Positions 10,693-19,645 are shown, counted from the first letter of the stretch. The stretch: 64,000 nt of DNA from Burkholderia contaminans (GCF_029633825.1 NZ_CP090641.1:992001-1056000), one strand, 5' to 3'. Notes: generated by a model from the letters alone, not told the origin. Numbers and translations are program-made.

Positions 10693-12567
10693 TCAATGAG
10701 TGTTGGTGGCGGGAAAGATGACCGAGGCGTCCCCGCCAAATAATCGCTCGACCTCGTGCGCGCGCGACGTCAACACTCTCCGTTGATTGATGTACCCCTT
10801 GTCCGTAATCTCGCCCCTCTCCTGGTTCGGCGGACAGCCGATGATGATTGCGCGTGCGACTCTGCTTGCAGAGCCATGACCTTCGTTGAGCGAGGAGAGC
10901 GCGGTTGCAATCCTTCTTCGGACTTCTGCATGGGCCGCCAATTGCTCGCCCGTCATCGCACGCGCGTCGTCTCCGACCAGCGTGTGCAACGCCGGTGACG
11001 GAAAAACGAGCAGGCCAACTTCATCGCGATCATGTCCAGCCACAACAACGTCCTGCGCGTACGGCATGAGGGCGGCGACGGCACGTAGGCGCAACGTGCC
11101 GACCGATACCCAGCTTCCCGTGGTCAGCTTGAAATCTTCCGAGATGCGTCCATCAAACAGAACGCCAGCATTCGGATCTGCGGGATTGGCCAAACGCCCT
11201 GCATCTCCTATCAAATAAAATCCTTCCTCGTCGAATGCCTTGTCTGTCAGCTCCCGCGCATGGAGGTACCCGCGGAAGACGTGTTGGCCGCGCACTCGCA
11301 TTTCGAGCTTGTCACCGTTCGGTACGAACTTGATTTCTGCGCCCGGAACCGGCACACCGAGATTGCCGGGCTCGGGACAATGGAAGTGCAGGCTGGTGAT
11401 AACCGGTGAAGTTTCCGTCGAGCCCCACGCCGAACTGAACAGTGGCGGCACATCACGATGGCGCTCAGCGGCCGATTTCAGGCGATCCCATAGCGGCTTT
11501 GGCAACGCAGCGCCAGCGAAAAAGATCGCCCGCATGTTCTTGAAAAAATGCCGTGCAAACGTCTCGTTTTGCTCGAGATGGGGCAGCAACATATCGAATC
11601 CGCGCGGCACGTTGAAATAGAGCGTCGGCGACAGCTCGATCAAATTACGCACCGATTTTTCGATCGACCCAGGCACGGGCCGCCCATCATCGATATAGAG
11701 GGACCCGCCATTGCGCAGGATCATGTTGAAGTTGTGGTTGCCGCCAAACGTATGGCTCCAAGGCAGCCAATCCAAGACGATCGGTGCGGCCGAGTCAACA
11801 AACGGCCAAACCTGAGCGATCGCCTCCTGGTTTGCACAAAGCATGCCGTGCGTATTGATTACGGCTTTCGGGACGCCAGTCGAGCCCGACGTCAGCAGGT
11901 ATTTCGCGTGCGTATCCGGCGTGACGCGTGCGTGAGCCTCCATGACGGCTGCCGTTTCCCGCGTCTCGCGCAGGCTGCCGAGATCGATCCCGCCGTCCGG
12001 TACATTCCGCGAATACACGAGCGGGCATTGCCTGCCGCTAGCCTGCATTGCCTTGCCGTATACGTCTCCGTCGTCGGCATACATCAGACCCGGATCCAGC
12101 ACGTTCAGGAGCGCTTTCAATTTGCTGAAATCGTGCGCCGCCCTCGAATAGGCTGCCGATATGAACGACACCGGCAAGCCGATATGCATCGCGGCCAGCG
12201 CCACAAGCGCAGCATCTATGCTGTTATCCGATAGAACGACAATGGGCCTCCCCGATGCCGGGCCGATATCGAGCAGGCCTTGGGCGATCGCGCCCACCTC
12301 TGCACGCACCTGCGCATACGTCAAACGGCGCCAGCCCGCACCGTCGCCAGTACGCGCCGCCAGGAAGACCTGTCCAGGCGTGGTGCGGCTCCAGTATTCA
12401 AGCCAGCTGCCGATGCACCGAGCGTGCGGCCTCGGCGGCATGCGCGAACGCAGAATGAAGCTGCCGTCCGGAGCGTCAATGCGTTCGATATCGGGCGTTG
12501 CCAAGGCAAGCTCCGCTGACGCCTGTTTCCAGGCAAGCCCGTCGGGTACATCATGCGCCGAGTTCAT
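10693..12567 (-). CDS. Feruloyl-CoA-synthetase-like AMP-forming acyl-CoA ligase
   Basis: A 624-residue ANL-superfamily ligase of the feruloyl-CoA synthetase branch. Motifs seen: [18 protein letters not shown] (P-loop-like A3 motif), the branch signature [27 protein letters not shown] (A5) and the GDAGRL region (A7/A8). The family activates hydroxycinnamates or other aromatic acids to CoA thioesters. The start MNSAHDVP is 4 bases after the preceding gene. It is unusual inside a meta-cleavage operon, and no enoyl-CoA hydratase/aldolase (Ech) or vanillin dehydrogenase accompanies it here. It may activate the side chain of the growth substrate, or the acid released by the ring-fission hydrolase. 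Substrate unknown. Confidence 0.85.
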   Translation of the reverse strand: MNSAHDVPDGLAWKQASAELALATPDIERIDAPDGSFILRSRMPPRPHARCIGSWLEYWSRTTPGQVFLAARTGDGAGWRRLTYAQVRAEVGAIAQGLLDIGPASGRPIVVLSDNSIDAALVALAAMHIGLPVSFISAAYSRAAHDFSKLKALLNVLDPGLMYADDGDVYGKAMQASGRQCPLVYSRNVPDGGIDLGSLRETRETAAVMEAHARVTPDTHAKYLLTSGSTGVPKAVINTHGMLCANQEAIAQVWPFVDSAAPIVLDWLPWSHTFGGNHNFNMILRNGGSLYIDDGRPVPGSIEKSVRNLIELSPTLYFNVPRGFDMLLPHLEQNETFARHFFKNMRAIFFAGAALPKPLWDRLKSAAERHRDVPPLFSSAWGSTETSPVITSLHFHCPEPGNLGVPVPGAEIKFVPNGDKLEMRVRGQHVFRGYLHARELTDKAFDEEGFYLIGDAGRLANPADPNAGVLFDGRISEDFKLTTGSWVSVGTLRLRAVAALMPYAQDVVVAGHDRDEVGLLVFPSPALHTLVGDDARAMTGEQLAAHAEVRRRIATALSSLNEGHGSASRVARAIIIGCPPNQERGEITDKGYINQRRVLTSRAHEVERLFGGDASVIFPATNTH

Positions 12568-12571
12568 CACG

Positions 12572-13351
12572 TCACTCCAGCGCACAGCTCACGCGGCCCA
12601 GGCCGCTGATTTCCACGTCGACGCGATCGCCCCTCGTCACCGGAACCATCGGCCCGAGCGCGCCCGACATCACGACGTCACCGGCGCGCAGGGGTTGGCC
12701 GAGTTCAGCCATCTTTTTGGCAAGCCAGTACGTTGCGCTCAGCGGATTTCCGAGGCAAGCCACACCTGACCCGACGGAGACTGTCGTCCCGTTCTTCCGG
12801 AAGTCCATCCCGCATCCCGCTAGCGAGAGGGCACCTATGCGGCGCGGCTCGAGGCCGAGAACGTAGAGCCCGCACGACGCATTGTCAGCGACGGTATCGA
12901 CAAGCGTAATCTTCCAATCGTCGATCGCACTGTCGACAACCTCGATCGCCGGCAACGCGTATTCCAAACCGATGAGAAAATGCCCCCAGCTCAAGTCCGG
13001 GGCATCGAGATCGCGCCCCACGACGACCGCGATCTCCCCTTCGGCCTTTGGCTGAATCAGCTTTTGTGCCGGCAGTTCGGCACCGCTCAAATACTCCATG
13101 TCCGCGAACAGTACGCCGTAGTCGGGCTGATCGACCCCAAGCTGCTGTTGCACGGCTTTCGACGTCAAGCCAATCTTCTTTCCACAGACTCGTGCGCCCG
13201 CCGCGAGAGCGCGGCTGACGTTGACCTCGGCGATCGCGTAGGCATCCTGCACCGTTTGAATGTCGAAGGTCTCCGACACGCGAGCGATAGTCTTCCGTTC
13301 GGAGCGCGCCTGCCACAATGCTTCGGCCGCTCCCTCAATGCCTGGTTTCAT
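12572..13351 (-). CDS. 2-keto-4-pentenoate hydratase (MhpD/BphH family)
   Basis: A 259-residue hydratase adding water to 2-hydroxypenta-2,4-dienoate to give 4-hydroxy-2-oxovalerate, the step before the aldolase. Features: GKKIGLTSKAVQQQLGVDQPDYG in the N-terminal third, the metal site QPKAEGEIAVVVG, and a terminal segment (LRAGDVVMSGALGPM) typical of the fumarylacetoacetate-hydrolase fold. It lies four bases upstream of the ligase gene and 36 bases after the nitronate-monooxygenase-like gene, clearly one transcript. Length is normal. HpaH-type enzymes are close relatives, but the aldolase and acylating dehydrogenase neighbours favour the C5 hydratase role. Confidence 0.93.
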   Translation of the reverse strand: MKPGIEGAAEALWQARSERKTIARVSETFDIQTVQDAYAIAEVNVSRALAAGARVCGKKIGLTSKAVQQQLGVDQPDYGVLFADMEYLSGAELPAQKLIQPKAEGEIAVVVGRDLDAPDLSWGHFLIGLEYALPAIEVVDSAIDDWKITLVDTVADNASCGLYVLGLEPRRIGALSLAGCGMDFRKNGTTVSVGSGVACLGNPLSATYWLAKKMAELGQPLRAGDVVMSGALGPMVPVTRGDRVDVEISGLGRVSCALE

Positions 13352-13387
13352 GTCTCTCTCCTCCTAATATTGACGGACCGACGCGCG

Positions 13388-14413
13388 TCACACGGATGCC
13401 CCTCTCCAGCGGCCCAACAGTGCACCGGCCTGTTCCCGTTCAGTTTTCAGCATTTCGAGGTATTCGCATTCGAGCTGCCGTACCAACTCAGCGACACTGC
13501 TCGAGCGCTCGATTGCGCCTAGCCCTTGTCCGGCCGACCACACGTCCTTCCACGCCTTTTTCCCGGCACTGATGTCGCCCGAAAAATCGATCCGTTTGCC
13601 TTCACTATTCAGAGACGCATCGATGCCGGCCGCATGCAGCGTGGGTTTGAGCCAGTTGGCAAGCACACCCGACACGGCTTTCGACTCAACCAAATCCTCG
13701 ATCCGGCTACTCACCACCAGATCGCGATATTCGGCGGACGCCATGCTTTCGCGAGTCGCGATGAAGCGTGTGCCGGCCACGACGAAGTCGGCACCGATCA
13801 ATTGGGCAGCGCGGATATCGCGTCCGCTCGTCATGCATCCAGCGAGCCCAAGCGGTCCGCTCCAGAATTGGCGGACCTCGGCGACGAACGCGAAAGGGTT
13901 GTAATAACCCGTGTGCCCGCCCGCTCCATGGGTAACAAGAATCAGCGCATCGACGCCTGCATCGACAGCCTTGCGCGCCAGCGTGGGCGTGACAACATCC
14001 GCCATCACGATGCCGCCGTAGCTATGCACATGCTCGCGCACGCGCGCAGGGCTGCCGAGCGCGGTAGAAACGATGCGGGGCCGATATTTCATGACCAGTT
14101 CCAACTCACGCTCGAAGCGATCGTAGGTGCTATGCACGATCATGTTGAGCGCCCAGGGGGAAGCGCCCGGCGCATCGCGCAAAGCGGATGTCACCTGCGC
14201 GAGCCATGCCTCCAGGAGATCGACATTGCGAGCATTCGGGGCGGGGAAGCTACCGACGATGCCGGCTGTTGCACAGGCGATCGCGAGCTCCGGTCCGGAA
14301 ACCAGAAACATCGGCGCCGCCATTAACGGCAACCGACCGGCAGGGAACAGCTCGTCGAGGCAGCCCCGGTGTGTCGCACCGTCCATCTTCGTCACGCCTC
14401 CCATATCCATCAT
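13388..14413 (-). CDS. Nitronate monooxygenase / 2-nitropropane dioxygenase-like FMN oxidoreductase
   Basis: A 341-residue TIM-barrel flavoprotein. It has PLMAAPMFLVSGPELAIACA at the N-terminus, the LVTHGAGGHTGYYNPF glycine-histidine phosphate-binding motif and GADFVVAGTRFIATRES towards the C-terminus. These define the NMO/NPD family, which also includes enoyl reductases. The start ATG overlaps the stop of the dihydrodiol dehydrogenase gene (ATGA), indicating translational coupling within the operon. No nitro compound is implied by the neighbours. A role in reducing a double bond, or in oxidising a reactive intermediate of this pathway, is possible but not shown by sequence. Confidence 0.8.
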   Translation of the reverse strand: MMDMGGVTKMDGATHRGCLDELFPAGRLPLMAAPMFLVSGPELAIACATAGIVGSFPAPNARNVDLLEAWLAQVTSALRDAPGASPWALNMIVHSTYDRFERELELVMKYRPRIVSTALGSPARVREHVHSYGGIVMADVVTPTLARKAVDAGVDALILVTHGAGGHTGYYNPFAFVAEVRQFWSGPLGLAGCMTSGRDIRAAQLIGADFVVAGTRFIATRESMASAEYRDLVVSSRIEDLVESKAVSGVLANWLKPTLHAAGIDASLNSEGKRIDFSGDISAGKKAWKDVWSAGQGLGAIERSSSVAELVRQLECEYLEMLKTEREQAGALLGRWRGASV

Positions 14414-15219
14414 GCTTTGCGCGGGGGGCGCCCGCGCACCTCCCACCCGCCATCGCTTTGAATGATGTTCGCCGTCGTCGCGCATGAATTGGTGCGCGAG
14501 GCGAGCAGCACGTAATGTCCCGTGTGGTCTTCCGGTTGGGCCATGAAGCCGAGTGGTACGGCGTCCGCCACGGCATCCGAGAATCCGGGAATCTCGGATA
14601 GCCGCGCGTCATGCTTGCCGAGTGACTCCGGGCCTTTGAGCGGGGTCGCGGTGCCGCCGGGGGCCACGCCGTTCACGCGAACGTCCGGCGCGAGTTCATA
14701 GGCGAGTTGCCGAATCATCCCGACGCAGGCGTGCTTCGAAGCCACATAGACGGGACCGCCACCACCCGCATAAAAACTCGAGTTGGAGAGCGTAAAGATC
14801 ATGCTGCCCCTCGTCTCACGCAATGCTGGCGCCGCTGCGTACGCGGCAAGCAGATACCCCATTACGTTGACATCGAACACTTCGCGGAACGTGTCAGCGA
14901 GCTGGTCTCCATCGGCAAACTTCCGCAGCGATGCGAAGTAGTCCCAAACGCCCGCATTGCCAACCAACGTATCGAGTTTGCCGAAAGCGCTCAGCGTCGC
15001 AGCGACAGCCTCTTCGTTGGCCGTGGCGGAGCGAACATCACCAACAGTCACTGCGACGCGGTCGCCGAACTCCTGACGCAAGGCATCCGCGCCTTGAGCA
15101 CTACGCACCAGCGCCCCGACGCCCCTCGCGCCCTCCTGGAGGAAACGCCGCAGCACGGCGAGCCCGATGCCGGAATTGGCGCCCGTAATCAGCGCTACAT
15201 CGTTGTTTAGCCAACCCAT
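14410..15219 (-). CDS. cis-dihydrodiol dehydrogenase (BphB/HcaB-type SDR)
   Basis: A 269-residue short-chain dehydrogenase. It has the NAD-binding ALITGANSGIGLAVLRRF motif, NAGVWDY, the catalytic Ser in TLSNSSFYAGGGG and the YVASKHACVGM (YxxxK) pair. The FYxGGGGPxY pattern is characteristic of dihydrodiol dehydrogenases of ring-dioxygenase pathways. It rearomatises the cis-dihydrodiol to a catechol while reducing NAD+. It starts at MGWLNND, 2 bases after the stop of the beta-subunit gene. Its position directly after the oxygenase genes agrees with its biochemical step. Confidence 0.92.
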   Translation of the reverse strand: MGWLNNDVALITGANSGIGLAVLRRFLQEGARGVGALVRSAQGADALRQEFGDRVAVTVGDVRSATANEEAVAATLSAFGKLDTLVGNAGVWDYFASLRKFADGDQLADTFREVFDVNVMGYLLAAYAAAPALRETRGSMIFTLSNSSFYAGGGGPVYVASKHACVGMIRQLAYELAPDVRVNGVAPGGTATPLKGPESLGKHDARLSEIPGFSDAVADAVPLGFMAQPEDHTGHYVLLASRTNSCATTANIIQSDGGWEVRGRPPRKA

Positions 15220-15221
15220 GG

Positions 15222-15773
15222 TCAAAGGAACGTATTAAGGTTCTTGGACATCAGCAGCGATTGCGTGATGACGATCTTGCGGCTCGCGATCTTGAAGCTG
15301 CCGTCGAATTCGCGGAGTAGATCCTCGCGTCTGCCGAGTAGCAGGTCGTTGTCCGCCTCGCCGCGGCTGCGGTAATTGACAAAGACGGAATGGACGACAT
15401 ACTCGCCAGGCCGAGAACCGGGCAACGCCTCCACATTGCTGATCACATGCACATGCCGGGTTGGCGGATCCTCCGCCCATGCCGACGGTTGCTTGAACCT
15501 TGCAATGCGGCGCGTCAGATCGAAGTGGTTGTCGTCGAAGTAAGCGGCGCGACCCGGGGCATATGCGCCGAGTTTGTCTGCGCGCCTGCGGTTCTCGATG
15601 GCAGGCATCCAATAATGGATATCCTCCGTCATGAGCGAGAGCCAGTCGTCCCATGCCTCCGTATCGAGCAGCCGTGCCTCACGGAAGAGGAACTGCTCGA
15701 TGCGATAGGCAACCTCCCGATCCACCGAGCCATCCGCCGGGTCGGCGGATACGAGCGTAGGTACCGCACTCAT
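15222..15773 (-). CDS. Ring-hydroxylating dioxygenase, beta subunit
   Basis: A 183-residue small subunit of the SnoaL-like fold. It shows EQFLFREARLLDTEAWDDWLSLMTEDIHYWMPA near residues 27-59, the hallmark of dioxygenase beta subunits, and RRIARFKQPSAWAEDPPTRHVHVISN in the middle. It has a structural role in the alpha3beta3 oxygenase and influences specificity. Its ATG overlaps the stop of the alpha-subunit gene (ATGA). Length and sequence resemble BphA2/HcaF-class subunits. Confidence 0.95.
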   Translation of the reverse strand: MSAVPTLVSADPADGSVDREVAYRIEQFLFREARLLDTEAWDDWLSLMTEDIHYWMPAIENRRRADKLGAYAPGRAAYFDDNHFDLTRRIARFKQPSAWAEDPPTRHVHVISNVEALPGSRPGEYVVHSVFVNYRSRGEADNDLLLGRREDLLREFDGSFKIASRKIVITQSLLMSKNLNTFL

Positions 15774-17173
15774 GCGACCTCCTTTGCTGCCTGCCCGTGG
15801 ACAAATGCATTCTCATCAAGCCTCGCCGAGTCGCGCTTCGGCACGTCACTCCACGAGCGGGCCTGCATCAGATCGAGCCAGCGCTGATAGAACGCTCGGT
15901 GGTTGGCCTCGTTGACCTGATTCCGGTAAACATTGCCGGGCAAGTCGCTGTCCTCGAGACGGCTGCCGCGACCAAGCCCCATGTACAAGTCCTGTTGCCG
16001 CGTGACGAAGCCCGCATTGGTACGCGTCGAAAACTCAAAATTTTCGCCGTCGTCCATCTCGAACACACCCGTCGGCGAGAACGTCATCATCGTCCCCTTA
16101 AGCCACTTGTCCTTGATCTCCTGCGGCGCGCTCTTGTTGACGATGGTCCACGTGTGCAGTTCGATCTTGCCCGGTCCTCGCGGATGCCAGACGCGGAAAG
16201 TGTTCTGGCCCGGCAGGAACGACAGGTTCGGAAAGACGCTGACGGATGAAATCGAACCGATCATCCTGGAGCGAAACTCGCCAAGTCGCTCCGCAACTTT
16301 CGGTTGAATGCCATACAGATATTTGCGAATGTCCTTTTCGCCCAACGTAGCTGCGTTGCCGATGACGTCGAGATTGAACTCCCAGCCGTGGCCGTTGAAG
16401 TTCACATGGTACGAGTCGGGATCCTTATAAACTTCCGCGACCGGTCCGCCCAGCATTGCGCGTGCCGCCGAGTCGTGCGTCCAGAGCGCGTGGTAGATAT
16501 CGCCGATGAAGTTTTCCGTCGGAATCTTCCAATTGCAGTTGATCACCGACTTGACGCAGCCGCCGACAAACTCGGTGCCCTCCTCGTCCATATCGAGGAT
16601 CACGTCGAGGTAGTACCGAAAATCGCCAAGGTATTCGTTCAACGAGGGCGCATCCGGATCCATATTGCCGAATACCAGGCCCTTGTAAGTTGCGACCTGA
16701 GCGACGGGGTGCAGGCCGTGCTCGGCACGATTCATTCCACTTTCGTCGAACAATTCCTGGCCGGCCATGCCGCGCAGCGCACCGTCGATGCCGAAAGCCC
16801 AGCCGTGATAGTTGCAGACGAAACTGCGAGCGTTACCGGCGTCCGTGAAGTTCAGCTTGTTGCCACGATGCGGACAGGTGTTGAGGAACGCCTTGACGGA
16901 TCCGTCCTTCTGGCGAACGACGATGACGTTGTCTTCGGCCATATAGGTCGTCAGATAATCGCCGGCCTTTGGAATTTGAGACTCATGCCCGAGAAACAGC
17001 CAACTCCGGGCAAAGATCTTCTCGAGCTCCTGCTCGTAGATGCGCTGATCCCAATAGACCCTGCGCGACAGACGCCCGGCGTCGAGATCGATCAGCCGGT
17101 CGAGGCCGGCAAGCGGCTCGCTAGCCGGATCCTTGCGCAGCCGCTCGCAGCTTCCAGTGCACTCGTGTGTCAT
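15770..17173 (-). CDS. Rieske non-haem iron ring-hydroxylating dioxygenase, alpha subunit
   Basis: A 467-residue catalytic subunit. Rieske ligands are visible at Cys100, His102, Cys120 and His123 (CPHRG and CNYHGW). The mononuclear iron site is in ENFIGDIYHALWTH, with His228 and His233 as ligands and Asp225 as the bridging residue; the third ligand is Asp374 or Asp375 in VFEMDDGEN. The WHPRGPG segment is typical of the toluene/biphenyl and cinnamate class. It inserts both atoms of O2 into an aromatic ring, giving a cis-dihydrodiol. It lies 12 bases downstream of the ferredoxin gene and overlaps the beta-subunit gene. Which ring it attacks cannot be read from the sequence. Confidence 0.96.
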   Translation of the reverse strand: MTHECTGSCERLRKDPASEPLAGLDRLIDLDAGRLSRRVYWDQRIYEQELEKIFARSWLFLGHESQIPKAGDYLTTYMAEDNVIVVRQKDGSVKAFLNTCPHRGNKLNFTDAGNARSFVCNYHGWAFGIDGALRGMAGQELFDESGMNRAEHGLHPVAQVATYKGLVFGNMDPDAPSLNEYLGDFRYYLDVILDMDEEGTEFVGGCVKSVINCNWKIPTENFIGDIYHALWTHDSAARAMLGGPVAEVYKDPDSYHVNFNGHGWEFNLDVIGNAATLGEKDIRKYLYGIQPKVAERLGEFRSRMIGSISSVSVFPNLSFLPGQNTFRVWHPRGPGKIELHTWTIVNKSAPQEIKDKWLKGTMMTFSPTGVFEMDDGENFEFSTRTNAGFVTRQQDLYMGLGRGSRLEDSDLPGNVYRNQVNEANHRAFYQRWLDLMQARSWSDVPKRDSARLDENAFVHGQAAKEVA

Positions 17174-17184
17174 TTCTTCGCTCC

Positions 17185-17529
17185 TCAGATTGCCGACGCC
17201 GCCGCGTCCGCTTCCTGTTCAAGGTCGGCGTAAATATCGTCGCCTTCCTCGATCACCTTGTAAGTCCGCAGATCCACCGTGCATGGGAACGCCATCGCTT
17301 GCCCGGTCGGAATATGAAATTGCCCATCGTGGAGCGGGCAGGCGATCAGATCGCCGTCTACAATTTCTCCTTCCGAAAGCGAAGCGGTCGCATGCGTGCA
17401 CATATCGGACGTCGCATAGAAAACACCGTCGATGTTGTAGACCGCAAGCGGGCAGCTCGACTGGTCGACCTTGCACACCTGTCCTGGTTGCAGCTGGTCT
17501 CGTTTGATCAAGAAAATCTTGTTGCTCAT
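17185..17529 (-). CDS. Rieske-type ferredoxin of the ring-hydroxylating dioxygenase
   Basis: A 114-residue Rieske 2Fe-2S ferredoxin. Ligands are Cys44/His46 (CTHA) and Cys64/His67 (CPLHDGQF), with the usual GxF-TG (FHIPTG) after the second pair. It shuttles electrons from the reductase encoded at 7.6-8.7 kb to the oxygenase. The tail after about residue 100 is acidic and Ala-rich, slightly longer than in BphA3/HcaC. It sits between the extradiol dioxygenase and alpha-subunit genes. Confidence 0.95.
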   Translation of the reverse strand: MSNKIFLIKRDQLQPGQVCKVDQSSCPLAVYNIDGVFYATSDMCTHATASLSEGEIVDGDLIACPLHDGQFHIPTGQAMAFPCTVDLRTYKVIEEGDDIYADLEQEADAAASAI

Positions 17530-17548
17530 CTCAGGAATCCTTCTCGCT

Positions 17549-18388
17549 TCACTGCGGATGCAGCTGTACGAATCCCAGCCCGGTCACCCACTCCGGCACT
17601 GCCTCGTAGGCAATCGTTTCTCCGCGGGCGCCTTCGAGCGCTCCCATGGCGCAGGCCCAATTGCGGATTTCCATTCCACCCTCACCGCCATGCTCGAGGA
17701 TGTACTCGTCCGACAACGCGCATAGCGTATCGAGATCGCCTGCCTCGGCGTACCCGATGATTTCGCGATCGAACACGGCGTTCACTCGCCCCATTTGGGC
17801 AGAGCCTACCCAGTGACTTATTCCACCGCTGCCGATCACGACGACGCGCTCATCGATTGGGAAGGCCTCCACGGCGCGCCTGATCTGTTCGCCCAGTTCC
17901 GCCGATCGCCGCAATGTGATGTATGGATCGACGCCGCACGCCAGATAGACCGGAATGGTTTTGACATCTACGCCCATCATGCGCAACGGATCAACGACAA
18001 GCTGCTGAGGAATCGCCACCGAATGGTCGGCCGTGAACGCGCGCGCCACCGCCCAATCGAATCCGTTTTCACGTCCGTAAGCAGCGATATGTGTCGCCAG
18101 CGCCTCGTTATTGCTGAACGCAGCGCGCTTGAGTCCGGGTAGCTGATCGATGGGGCCGTCGACGTCTCCGGTCGCTATCAGGTAGCTCGGCAGACACTGC
18201 GGACCGAACAGGATGTAGTGATCGCAGCCGATGATGATTACGGTGGTCGGCTCCAGTTCTTGCAGGCGCTGCGCGCACGCCGCATAGGCCTGCCAGACCG
18301 CATCGCGCTGCTGCTTCGCCGGCGCCTCCGGCGCCACATACATGACGGGATCATGCGGAACCAGAAACGCTCCTACGATTTTTCCCAT
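17549..18388 (-). CDS. Class III extradiol ring-cleavage dioxygenase, catalytic (LigB-type) subunit
   Basis: A 279-residue LigB-family protein that opens a catechol-type ring next to its hydroxyls (meta cleavage). Iron ligands by analogy with protocatechuate 4,5-dioxygenase: His12 (VPHDP), His57 (GCDHY) and Glu240 (GGMEIRNW). The catalytic His is His192 in GSGGISHW, with DHSVAIP at 121-127. It is shorter than MhpB (about 314 residues) and is paired with a separate small alpha subunit 7 bases upstream. That is the arrangement of LigAB and of carbazole-pathway CarBaBb rather than of MhpB or the class I BphC. Substrate is presumably the catechol made by the dioxygenase and dehydrogenase of the same operon. 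Confidence 0.9.
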   Translation of the reverse strand: MGKIVGAFLVPHDPVMYVAPEAPAKQQRDAVWQAYAACAQRLQELEPTTVIIIGCDHYILFGPQCLPSYLIATGDVDGPIDQLPGLKRAAFSNNEALATHIAAYGRENGFDWAVARAFTADHSVAIPQQLVVDPLRMMGVDVKTIPVYLACGVDPYITLRRSAELGEQIRRAVEAFPIDERVVVIGSGGISHWVGSAQMGRVNAVFDREIIGYAEAGDLDTLCALSDEYILEHGGEGGMEIRNWACAMGALEGARGETIAYEAVPEWVTGLGFVQLHPQ

Positions 18389-18395
18389 AGTTGAT

Positions 18396-18692
18396 CTACC
18401 CCTTCAGTGCCGCTGCAAACACCGCTTCCCCATCCTTCACGTCACGCAGACGCGACAGATAGGCCCTCATGTCGCGATTCGGCGAGAGCTCCTGCCAAAA
18501 ACCCATGGTCAGCATGCTGTTCACGCCGTATCGCTGAAGGCCTTTCACGTCGAACGACAAGATCATCGCGCGCTCGTCATCAGTCAGCGGCAAGCGCTCG
18601 AGGAACTGCTCCGCGCCCTCTTTGAACCGCTGTTTGGCACCGCGATCGATACACAGCTGATGCAGCACACGCTCCACGCTGTTGCGGCTCAT
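18396..18692 (-). CDS. Class III extradiol dioxygenase, small (LigA-type) subunit
   Basis: A 98-residue protein of the LigA/CarBa type: MSRNSVERVLHQLCIDRG, LPLTDDERAMILSFDVKGLQRYGVN and a MGFWQEL motif. In LigAB the small subunit caps the active site of the beta subunit. The ATG overlaps the stop of the upstream hydrolase gene (ATGA), so the start is well defined. A separate small subunit distinguishes this enzyme from one-subunit MhpB-like dioxygenases. Confidence 0.88.
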   Translation of the reverse strand: MSRNSVERVLHQLCIDRGAKQRFKEGAEQFLERLPLTDDERAMILSFDVKGLQRYGVNSMLTMGFWQELSPNRDMRAYLSRLRDVKDGEAVFAAALKG

Positions 18693-19519
18693 GATGGCTG
18701 TCCAACGAAATCCGTAACGAGCCGGAGGAAATCGTCTCGGCGCTCCGTTTGCACCCAGTGGCCGCACTTGGCGAACTGGTGCAGATCGGCGTTGGGAATG
18801 TGCTGGGCGAGTAGCGCACCGCAAGCAGGCGGCACGACTCTGTCCTCGCGCCCGTGCAGCACGAGCGTCGGCGCTTCGATGCCGGCAACGGCGGACGCGG
18901 GAAATCCCTTGACGATCGTCGGCCCGTCGTCATTCGGCCTCGGAATCAGCTTGCGCAAGGCGTCTTGCGCACCAGGACGAGCGCTGGCCTCATAACGCGT
19001 CCGGACCATCTCTTCGGTGATGATCGTCTGGTCGTAAGGGAACAAACGCATCGTCTGCTCCATGTTCTCGAGCGACGGTTCATACGTCCATGCCGACCGC
19101 AGGCCGGGGGTCTGTTCGAATTCACCTGCAGGAGTGCCAAGCAACACCAGCCGGTCAACGCGTTGCTTGTCGAAAAGGGCGAGACCAATAGCCAATGCGC
19201 CGCCGAACGAATTACCCACGAAAGAAGCCTTCTCTATCGCGAGCGCGTCCATGATGCCCGTGAGATGGCGCACCCAAAGCTTGATGTCGTACTTGCTTCC
19301 TTCCTTGAACTCGGTGAAGCCGAAACCGGCAATGTCCGGCACGATCACATGAAAGTGTTCGCCGAGCTCGTTCACCACGCCCTTCCAGTTGGTCCAGCCG
19401 GACACCCCGGGACCGGAACCGTGCAGCAAGAACAGGGGTTTGCCCCGCCCGAGCTCGTGATAGTTCGTCCGATGATCCGCCGCTACCAGCATCTTGCCCA
19501 CACCCGCCAACTCGCCCAT
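18689..19519 (-). CDS. Meta-cleavage product hydrolase (MhpC/BphD/CarC-type alpha/beta hydrolase)
   Basis: A 276-residue alpha/beta hydrolase. The catalytic triad is visible: Ser104 in VGNSFGGAL, Asp226 in LHGREDRVVP and His254 in KCGHWVQTE. The oxyanion HGSGPGVSGW motif near residue 33 is the signature of C-C bond hydrolases acting on 2-hydroxy-6-oxo-dienoates. It releases 2-hydroxypentadienoate plus a carboxylic acid. First gene of the catabolic operon, 185 bases from the divergent TetR gene and directly behind a perfect palindrome. The identity of the released acid depends on the unknown ring substituent. Confidence 0.93.
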   Translation of the reverse strand: MGELAGVGKMLVAADHRTNYHELGRGKPLFLLHGSGPGVSGWTNWKGVVNELGEHFHVIVPDIAGFGFTEFKEGSKYDIKLWVRHLTGIMDALAIEKASFVGNSFGGALAIGLALFDKQRVDRLVLLGTPAGEFEQTPGLRSAWTYEPSLENMEQTMRLFPYDQTIITEEMVRTRYEASARPGAQDALRKLIPRPNDDGPTIVKGFPASAVAGIEAPTLVLHGREDRVVPPACGALLAQHIPNADLHQFAKCGHWVQTERRDDFLRLVTDFVGQPS

Positions 19520-19544
19520 TCTTTGCTCTCCTCGTCCTTTCCAA

Positions 19545-19560
19545 ACACATACGTATGTGT
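19545..19560. promoter_or_regulatory. Palindromic operator in front of the aromatic operon
   Basis: Perfect 16-base palindrome ACACATACGTATGTGT, 25 bases upstream of the hydrolase start codon and inside the divergent TetR/operon promoter region. Size and symmetry fit a TetR dimer site. A related, imperfect copy occurs at 19646-19660. Binding by the adjacent TetR protein is inferred. Confidence 0.6.
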
Positions 19561-19645
19561 ATGGAACGGATCGTAGAGCGCGGACTACCGGTTGTCAATC
19601 CGATATGCTGTCTCGAGAACTAGCGTTTACGATGATTCCCTCACC

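Noticed and set aside
17185..18692. Possibility that the operon is a carbazole (car) cluster because of the LigA/LigB-type pair and hydrolase
   Set aside because: The oxygenase has alpha and beta subunits and a dihydrodiol dehydrogenase, which the car pathway lacks.
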